Source of the DNA: an uncultured Clostridia bacterium
GTDB lineage: Bacteria > Bacillota_A > Clostridia > TANB77 > CAG-508
NCBI GenBank assembly: GCA_944393295.1
Contig: CALXZR010000109.1
Coordinates: forward strand, 1-37,794
DNA: 37,794 nucleotides
Direction: 5' to 3'
Position 1 is the first letter of the stretch. Every line of letters begins with the position of its first letter. The position numbers were made by a program, and so were the translations under genes. The notes under the pieces were generated by a model. It had not been told where the DNA came from. It made no database searches and worked only from the letters and a program-made list of their open reading frames with translations. Below are positions 32,715 through 37,794 of this stretch, in pieces.

Positions 32715-33494
32715 CTACTTTAAATGTGCATTATCATCAGTTCTTATATAATCTTTTACATCTGTATTATCTTCTTTATTTCTATGAAGTTTAATTTTCA
32801 AATCGTTAAACCATCCCTTTTTATATCTAATAGAAATATATCCGATTAAACTTGCAAAAAAAGCACCTATTCCATCTACAATAATATCTTGCATTGTATC
32901 TTCTACTGCACTTCTTCCTATTAGCTCTGTACCATTTTCTAATTTAAACTTTTGCATATTTGTTTTTAAAATTCCATCTGAAGTAAATTCATAAACTTCC
33001 CATAAAGCACCAAGTGCCATTGCAAAACAAAATGCAAAGAAAGCAATAAAAAATGGAGATAACATTACATTTTTATTATTATCATTTAATATATCTACCA
33101 TAGAAAATCCCAAACATCCAATCATAAAACCACTTAAAGTATGTAAAATGGTATCCCAATAAGGTACTACATAGTAAAAATTTTGAATCTCTCCTAAAAA
33201 TATAGCAGCATATAAGAAAACAACATACATATAATACATTTTATTTGGTATTTGTAGCTTAAATTTTCTAGTTAGTATACTAGGTATCCACATAGCTATA
33301 ATTCCTATTATACATTGCAATAACATAAGCACATAATCACTTTTTACTCTACCATTAAAATCTGCCATAGCTATATCATTAGATGTAGTGCATATTTTAA
33401 ATGTTAAAAAGCCAATTGGTGCAATAAAACTTGTTAATACTATTATAGACAAAATTTTTGTTCCATTTTTTCTTATTTTATTAAAAAATTGCAT
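32715..33494 (-). CDS. YjdF/DUF2238-like integral membrane protein, 259 aa
   Basis: Six or so hydrophobic segments (about 13-35, 52-72, 88-103, 114-135, 147-166 and 205-225). Conserved charged residues lie inside or next to them: YWDTILHTLSGFMIGCLGF, ALWEVYEFTSD and DTMQDIIVDGIGA. This Asp/His/Glu/Asp arrangement resembles the YjdF (DUF2238) family of uncharacterised membrane proteins and suggests a metal- or lipid-related active site in the membrane; function unknown. Basic C-terminal tail. AGGAGG precedes the ATG. It lies 45 bases after the S4 gene. Confidence 0.8.
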   Translation of the reverse strand: MQFFNKIRKNGTKILSIIVLTSFIAPIGFLTFKICTTSNDIAMADFNGRVKSDYVLMLLQCIIGIIAMWIPSILTRKFKLQIPNKMYYMYVVFLYAAIFLGEIQNFYYVVPYWDTILHTLSGFMIGCLGFSMVDILNDNNKNVMLSPFFIAFFAFCFAMALGALWEVYEFTSDGILKTNMQKFKLENGTELIGRSAVEDTMQDIIVDGIGAFFASLIGYISIRYKKGWFNDLKIKLHRNKEDNTDVKDYIRTDDNAHLK

Positions 33495-33539
33495 TTTTGC
33501 CTCCTATTTTTTATGACATTTTATCATAAATTTTTTTTA

Positions 33540-34334
33540 TTAACAATATTTATCAATGTTAATTAGTATTTTATTACTTTTAGTTGTTTTTTCAATAGAA
33601 TTAAATATAAATTTTCCTTTTCCTCTTATTGTAATTTTATCTCCAATTTGTATTTTTTTGCTTTCTTTTATCTCATTTATTCCATTTACAAAAACTCTTC
33701 CCTCTTGCAGAATCTCTTGTGCTTTTCCTCTAGAACATTTAGAAAGCTCTGCAACAAAGTTATCTAATCTTATAGAACTTACAATTATTTTTAAAGATTC
33801 ATATTTTTCTTCTTTTTGATTTAAATTTTCTATTGAAAATAAATTTATTTCTGCTTTCTTAAATCTTGTAAGTTCAGGTAAGCTATTCATAAAATATTCT
33901 GAGATTTCATCTAATACAATAATATCTGCTCCATCTTCTCTAACTATAATATCACCAAACTTTTCTCTCTTTACACCTAATTTCATAATTCCACTTAAGT
34001 ATTCTCTATGTTCATAACTCTGTCCAAGAGGAAGCTTTATTTGAATAAATTTTAAAATATCTTCTAAATTTTTTCTAGCTAGCTCCTCTGTTAGCTTATC
34101 TGGATAAAAAAACAGTATCTCTCTATCTGCATTTTCTATTCCACCAAAAAAGAAATAATTTTTTATTTTATTTTCATTTAAAGATTTTTGAACAATACTT
34201 CTTTCATTTAATTGCATAAAATCTGTATAAGTTATTTTATTCTTTGAATTGCAAAATTGAAACTTATCCTTTACTTTTGCAATTAAGAGTTTGTCTTCTT
34301 CCTTCTTATCCTTGATTGTATTGCTGTAAGACAT
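33540..34334 (-). CDS. ylmH: S4-domain RNA-binding protein, YlmH-like
   Basis: The 264-aa protein matches YlmH: an N-terminal helical part, a central region with SYEHREYLSGIMKLGVKREKFGDI (the usual HRD-LGS-LGI-R--GDI pattern), and a C-terminal S4 domain (about 182-245, SSIRLDNFVAELSKCSRGKAQEILQEGRVFVNG). YlmH-type proteins bind stalled ribosomal 50S-nascent chain-tRNA complexes in quality control. GGAGGAGA precedes the ATG. Its first 52 bases overlap the end of dxs in another frame, so translation is probably coupled. The family is more often near divIVA and sepF; none is seen here. Confidence 0.88.
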   Translation of the reverse strand: MSYSNTIKDKKEEDKLLIAKVKDKFQFCNSKNKITYTDFMQLNERSIVQKSLNENKIKNYFFFGGIENADREILFFYPDKLTEELARKNLEDILKFIQIKLPLGQSYEHREYLSGIMKLGVKREKFGDIIVREDGADIIVLDEISEYFMNSLPELTRFKKAEINLFSIENLNQKEEKYESLKIIVSSIRLDNFVAELSKCSRGKAQEILQEGRVFVNGINEIKESKKIQIGDKITIRGKGKFIFNSIEKTTKSNKILINIDKYC

Positions 34335-36358
34335 TTTTCTCCTCCAAGCTTTAATTTATCTAATATCCCAAGTTTTTCAGTTTTATAGACTTCTTTATTT
34401 CTATTGTAGTTATTATCTATAATAATCTTATTATTTCCTTTTAAAATACTTTTGTTTTTAATTTTTACATTTTCTACAATATAATTTTTTATACTTTCTT
34501 TATCCAAATTGTATTTCTTCTCAATTTCTCTACAAGTTCCTTGTTTTATAAATTCATCTGGATAAGCAAATTTCCTAAAAGAAATTCTTTCTACACTCTT
34601 AAATCTTTTTATCTTTTCTAAGCCTTGTTTTTCTACAATTATACTTTCTACTACGCTTCCAAGACCACCTATACAAGTTCCGTCTTCAACGGTTATAACT
34701 TTTCTTGTTCTTTTTATTTGCTCCCATATTTTGTCTTTGTTTAACGGTTTTAAAAATCTTGCATTAATAACTGTTACATTAATTCCTTCTTTTTTTAATT
34801 CTTGAGCTAGTTCATAGCATCTTGCAACCATTTTTCCTATTGCTATAATAGTAAAATCTTCTCCATTTTCTAATATTTCTATTTCTCCAAGTTCTATTTT
34901 TGTAGGCTCTATACTAACACTTTTCCAAATATTGTTTTCCCCACCTCGTGGATAGCGAATTAATACAGGTTTTTTTAAATTTACTGCAAATTCAAGCATA
35001 TTGCCTAGTTCTTCAAAATTCTTTGGAGCCATTATAACAAAATTTGGTATAGCATTTGTAAAACTTAAATCAAACATTCCTTGATGTGTTTCTCCATCGG
35101 CTCCAACAATACCAGCTCGATCTGCACAAACAACAACAGGCAAATTTTGAATAGCAACATCATGCACTAATTGGTCATACGCTCTTTGCAGAAAAGATGA
35201 ATATATTGGAACTACTGGCACAAATCCTGCTTTTGCCATTCCTGCAGCCATTCCAATAGCATGTTGTTCTGCAATTCCTACATCAAAAAATCTATTAGGA
35301 AACTCTTTTGCAAAAGATTCTAAGCCTGTACCTTCAGCCATTGCCGCTGTTATAGCAACTACTTTTTTATTGTTTCTCGCAATTTCTTGTAGTTTTTCTC
35401 CAAAAACACTTGAATAATTCTTTTTACTCTTATTAGTTTTTTCACCTGTTTTTATATCAAAACTTGATATACTATGAAATTTATTAGGATTTTCTTCAGC
35501 AGGCTTATATCCTTTTCCCTTCTTAGTTAATACATGTAATAAAACTGGGCCATCTAATTGCCTACAAATTTTTAAAATTTCCTCTAATTGTTTTAAATTA
35601 TGTCCATCTACTGGACCTAAATATCTAAATCCTATATCTTCAAAATACATTTTTGGAATAATAATTTGTTTAATACTCTTTTTTACTTTTTGTACTAATT
35701 TTACAATTTTTTCTCCAATAAAAGGTATTTTCTTTATTATGTTCTTTCCACTTATACTAGATTTTATATAGAATCTCTTTGTTCTAAGCTTAGAAAGCAT
35801 TAACGCTACTCCGCCAACATTTTTAGATATACTCATTTCATTATCATTTAATATAACTAGTAAATTTGTTTTACTATTTCCTGCATCATTTAAAGCTTCT
35901 AAAGCCATTCCACCAGTAAGTGCCCCATCTCCAATAATTGCAATTACATTATTTTTTTCATTATTTAAATCTCTACTTCTTGCCATTCCTAAAGCAACAG
36001 ATATAGATGTACTACTATGTCCAGTATTAAAATGATCATATTTGCTTTCATCAGTTTTTGGAAAACCTGCTAGTCCTCCCATTTTTCTAAGAGTATCAAA
36101 TTTTTCTAATCTTCCTGTTAACATTTTATATACATAAGTTTGATGACCTACATCCCAAATTATTTTATCTTTTTCAAAATCAAAAATTTTATTAAGAGCA
36201 ATTGTAAGCTCTACAACACCTAAATTTGAAGCTAGATGTCCACCAGTTTTTGAAATTGTTTGTATTATCTTTTCTCTAATTTCTTGCGCTAATTCTTCTT
36301 CCTCTTTTATACTTAAATTTTTAACATCCTTCGGATTTTTTATTTCATTTAATTTCAT
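34283..36358 (-). CDS. dxs: 1-deoxy-D-xylulose-5-phosphate synthase
   Basis: Thiamine-diphosphate enzyme joining pyruvate and glyceraldehyde-3-phosphate, first step of the MEP isoprenoid pathway. Motifs: TGGHLASNLGVVELTIAL, WDVGHQTYVYKMLTGR, the ThDP motif GDGALTGGMALEALNDAG...LNDN, YLGPVDGHN, DVGIAEQHAIGMAAG, GADGETHQGMFD and YPRGG. At 691 aa it is about 60 residues longer than usual: after YNLDKESIKNYIVENVK there is an extra basic tail, whose last part overlaps the ylmH start and ribosome-binding site. This may be a lost stop codon rather than a functional domain. Isoprenoid products include undecaprenyl phosphate, needed for wall and surface glycans. Confidence 0.95.
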   Translation of the reverse strand: MKLNEIKNPKDVKNLSIKEEEELAQEIREKIIQTISKTGGHLASNLGVVELTIALNKIFDFEKDKIIWDVGHQTYVYKMLTGRLEKFDTLRKMGGLAGFPKTDESKYDHFNTGHSSTSISVALGMARSRDLNNEKNNVIAIIGDGALTGGMALEALNDAGNSKTNLLVILNDNEMSISKNVGGVALMLSKLRTKRFYIKSSISGKNIIKKIPFIGEKIVKLVQKVKKSIKQIIIPKMYFEDIGFRYLGPVDGHNLKQLEEILKICRQLDGPVLLHVLTKKGKGYKPAEENPNKFHSISSFDIKTGEKTNKSKKNYSSVFGEKLQEIARNNKKVVAITAAMAEGTGLESFAKEFPNRFFDVGIAEQHAIGMAAGMAKAGFVPVVPIYSSFLQRAYDQLVHDVAIQNLPVVVCADRAGIVGADGETHQGMFDLSFTNAIPNFVIMAPKNFEELGNMLEFAVNLKKPVLIRYPRGGENNIWKSVSIEPTKIELGEIEILENGEDFTIIAIGKMVARCYELAQELKKEGINVTVINARFLKPLNKDKIWEQIKRTRKVITVEDGTCIGGLGSVVESIIVEKQGLEKIKRFKSVERISFRKFAYPDEFIKQGTCREIEKKYNLDKESIKNYIVENVKIKNKSILKGNNKIIIDNNYNRNKEVYKTEKLGILDKLKLGGEKCLTAIQSRIRRKKTNS

Positions 36359-36390
36359 TTTTTGCTCCTTTTATTGTCATTTACTTTATA

Positions 36391-36423
36391 ATAAAAAGCA
36401 GAAGCTACCGAAAATCTTCTGCT
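36391..36423 (-). terminator. Terminator before dxs
   Basis: 8-bp stem AGCAGAAG (36397-36404) / CTTCTGCT (36416-36423), 11-base loop, minus-strand TTTTTAT afterwards. It follows the dolichol-kinase-like gene; dxs then needs its own promoter or read-through. Confidence 0.7.
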
Positions 36424-36430
36424 ATATATT

Positions 36431-37081
36431 TTATATTACCAAAAAAAACATACCAGATGTTAATAAAGGCACAGTAATATTATCTGTTCCTTTTACAGAA
36501 ACAGCTTCAACAATTGTTGCAATTATAGACATAATTAAAGCCTTTAAAAACCAATTAGCAACACCAAAGTAAACTAAAGCACCTGAAACAATAATTAAAG
36601 TTACTACAAACATTGTAACAGAACCTGCTATAGTTTTTTTATTTCCATTAAGTTTTATTTCTGGACTTTTTATACTTTTTCCAACAATTGCAGCCATTCC
36701 GTCTGCATATCCCATAACAATTACACCAACTAAACCTATTGTTGGATTTTGCAGAGGACCAAATGTAATTAACGCCAATATTAAAAGAGATAACGCATAG
36801 TATACTGTTCCTAAACCATCTTTTTCTTCATCTTCTCTTTCCATTACTTTTATAATATTAAATTTATATGACAAAAAATTTATTACCACAAATATTGCAG
36901 GTCCTAAAGCTGCAAACCACATATTGTCAAAAAACACCATTGCTATAATCCACCAATTAGATAGCATTATATGTATAAATTTTCTACTCGCTTCTTTGCT
37001 TACCTTACTAAACAAAGTAGATGTTGCAATAATTACTCCTATATATAAAAAAGAAGCTATTAATCCGTATAAATTATTCAT
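36431..37081 (-). CDS. Dolichol/phytol kinase-like CTP-dependent membrane protein
   Basis: The 216-aa integral membrane protein with about seven hydrophobic segments has the polyprenol-kinase/CDP-diglyceride synthetase-like signature: ASRKFIHIMLSNWW, GYADGMAAIVGKSI, KTIAGSVTMF and KGTDNITVPLL near the C-terminus. The plant VTE5 and yeast DGK1/SEC59 families share it and phosphorylate a lipid alcohol with CTP. In bacteria it may recycle undecaprenol, farnesol or phytol-like alcohols, or use diacylglycerol; its place upstream of dxs suits an isoprenoid alcohol, which is inference. ATG at 37093 is also in frame, but GGTGA lies six bases before the ATG at 37081. Confidence 0.85.
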   Translation of the reverse strand: MNNLYGLIASFLYIGVIIATSTLFSKVSKEASRKFIHIMLSNWWIIAMVFFDNMWFAALGPAIFVVINFLSYKFNIIKVMEREDEEKDGLGTVYYALSLLILALITFGPLQNPTIGLVGVIVMGYADGMAAIVGKSIKSPEIKLNGNKKTIAGSVTMFVVTLIIVSGALVYFGVANWFLKALIMSIIATIVEAVSVKGTDNITVPLLTSGMFFLVI

Positions 37082-37114
37082 TTTTTTCACCATATATTTC
37101 TTAATTTTTTCATT

Positions 37115-37120
37115 ATTATA
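37115..37120 (-). promoter_or_regulatory. Extended -10 of the dolichol-kinase-like gene
   Basis: Minus strand TATAAT with TGT directly upstream; no good -35 at 17 bases. Confidence 0.4.
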
Positions 37121-37205
37121 ACATCAATAGCTTCAAATATAAACCTTTTTTATGTAATTTTTTTGTGAAATTTGTTTTCTAAAATATATTTTTTTAATTT
37201 TTCTA

Positions 37206-37234
37206 TTGTTTTTCCGAAAAAAAAGATATATAAT
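37206..37234 (+). promoter_or_regulatory. Promoter of tRNA-Gln
   Basis: TTGTTT (37206-37211), 17-base spacer, TATAAT (37229-37234); expected start about 15 bases before the mature tRNA. Confidence 0.75.
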
Positions 37235-37255
37235 TTTATTGTTGTTTAAATGTAT

Positions 37256-37330
37256 TGGGGTATCGCCAAGCGGTAAGGCATCGGACTCTGACTCCGACAT
37301 TCCTGTGTTCGAATCACAGTACCCCAGCCA
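37256..37330 (+). tRNA. tRNA-Gln (anticodon CTG), CCA encoded
   Basis: Acceptor stem TGGGGTA pairs with TACCCCA (37320-37326), discriminator G, then an encoded CCA (37328-37330). D arm GCC...GGC, anticodon stem TCGGA/TCCGA around the loop CTCTGAC giving anticodon CTG (reads CAG), and T arm CTGTG-TTCGAAT-CACAG. All four arms are perfect. A single tRNA gene with its own promoter and a terminator 51 bases downstream. Confidence 0.96.
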
Positions 37331-37380
37331 AAATTACATTATACGAACATAAATCATTTAATTTCAAACAAGCTTAAATA

Positions 37381-37409
37381 AAAAAGCATCTTCGAGATGC
37401 TTTTTTTAT
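37381..37409. terminator. Bidirectional terminator after tRNA-Gln
   Basis: Stem AAAAAGCATCT (37381-37391) / AGATGCTTTTT (37395-37405), loop TCG, seven T. It serves the tRNA and the minus-strand interrupted gene. Confidence 0.88.
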
Positions 37410-37410
37410 A

Positions 37411-37644
37411 TTACATCATATATATAATTTTTGATAGTTTTCCATTATCAAATTCAAAATCATACATAACTCCAAGATTAATAAAATTATTATCTTCAAT
37501 TGTTTCCAAAGTTGTTGTATCTATTGTTTTTTCTTCAGTTAATCTCTATATATAATATGCCATTATAGCAATTATAATTATAGATACTATTAAGAAAAAA
37601 ATTAATAAACCTGTTTTTGAATTTTTCTTTTTGTTTTCTTCCAT
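37411..37644 (-). pseudogene. Small single-helix membrane protein gene interrupted by TAG
   Basis: The ATG at 37644 follows GGGGAGGGAAG, a strong ribosome-binding site. Thirty-two codons encode a basic N-terminus (MEENKKKNSKTG) and one membrane helix (LLIFFLIVSIIIIAIMAYYI), then TAG at 37548-37546. The frame goes on for 44 codons (RLTEEKTIDTTTLETIEDNN ... FEFDNGKLSKI) to TAA at 37413-37411. The continuation reads as an acidic extracellular stretch, the usual layout of such anchored proteins (YYI-x-RL at the helix end); one TAT-to-TAG change would explain the stop. The 32-aa peptide could still be made. No family recognised. Confidence 0.55.
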
Positions 37645-37726
37645 TTTTCTTCCCTCCCCATATTTTAAGGTTGTGTAAACTGAATTTGATATTTGTTTAC
37701 TTACAACCCTGTATTTTCAAGGTTTA

Positions 37727-37777
37727 TATCATTTTTTTGCAACAAAAAATGATACCCCCCTCTTTTTATGATATAAT
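37727..37777 (+). promoter_or_regulatory. Perfect 11-bp hairpin and extended -10 at the right edge
   Basis: TATCATTTTTT (37727-37737) pairs with AAAAAATGATA (37744-37754), 6-base loop. It is followed by C6 and by TGATATAAT (37769-37777), an extended -10 on the plus strand that may drive a gene beyond the window. Confidence 0.35.
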
Positions 37778-37794
37778 TGTTACAACGAAAAACC

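Noticed and set aside
33496..33539. Terminator between ylmH and the YjdF-like gene
   Set aside because: A 7-bp hairpin is followed by T residues only on the plus strand, where no gene precedes it; on the minus strand the downstream sequence is A-rich and runs into a ribosome-binding site.

Overview
The window is very AT-rich (roughly 70% or more A+T by eye) and looks like the chromosome of a fermentative, Gram-positive, Clostridia-like anaerobe. Supporting signs are phosphotransacetylase and a FucO-type alcohol dehydrogenase, a PASTA-domain Ser/Thr kinase with its PP2C phosphatase, strong AGGAGG ribosome-binding sites, consensus vegetative promoters (TTGACA/TATAAT type) and short U-tailed terminators. 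The species cannot be named from the sequence. No rRNA, CRISPR array, insertion sequence or prophage was seen. None of the intact, recognisable genes checked ends in TGA, and several genes start with TTG or GTG right after a strong Shine-Dalgarno sequence.

Layout, left to right. (1) 0.2-7.6 kb: pta (-), a plus-strand pair of unknown proteins (609 and 99 aa), fucO (-) with an elaborate leader, nth (-), a secreted bactofilin-like membrane protein (-) and an rpe-like epimerase (-). (2) 7.7-11.6 kb: the minus-strand cluster rlmN-prpC-prkC, which runs on to rpe; the rsgA gene commonly found between prkC and rpe in related bacteria is absent, and a hairpin occupies the gap. (3) 11.6-22.5 kb: a one-strand surface-polysaccharide operon behind a near-consensus promoter at 22.55 kb. 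It holds an ABC-2 permease (Wzm-like), a rhamnosyltransferase-like GT2, a Wzt-like ATPase with a C-terminal glycan-recognition domain, a 1254-aa multidomain protein ending in two GT2 domains, a 607-aa tandem-GT2 paralogue, a GtrA flippase-like protein, another GT2, and a small membrane-protein gene interrupted by one in-frame TGA. (4) 22.7-26.2 kb, plus strand: dapA, an HD-domain protein and dapB (lysine/diaminopimelate pathway), then a 460-bp gap containing a candidate minus-strand small RNA, then a membrane-anchored J-domain protein. (5) 26.3-30.5 kb: pyk and an alpha-glucan phosphorylase (-). (6) 30.7-32.3 kb: an unknown 511-aa plus-strand protein behind a perfect 16-bp palindrome. (7) 32.3-37.1 kb: minus-strand genes for a dolichol/phytol-kinase-like membrane protein, dxs, a YlmH-like S4 protein, a YjdF-like membrane protein and cdd. 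(8) Right end: tRNA-Gln(CTG), a terminator and a small membrane-protein gene interrupted by TAG.

How the genes fit together: pta, fucO, pyk and glgP belong to glycogen breakdown and mixed-acid/alcohol fermentation. prkC/prpC, dapA/dapB, dxs and the polysaccharide operon all concern the envelope: wall sensing, peptidoglycan precursor supply, isoprenoid carrier supply and surface glycan. The least explained items are the 609/99-aa pair, the 511-aa protein, the 1254-aa fusion, the candidate sRNA, and two small membrane genes each interrupted by a single stop codon.
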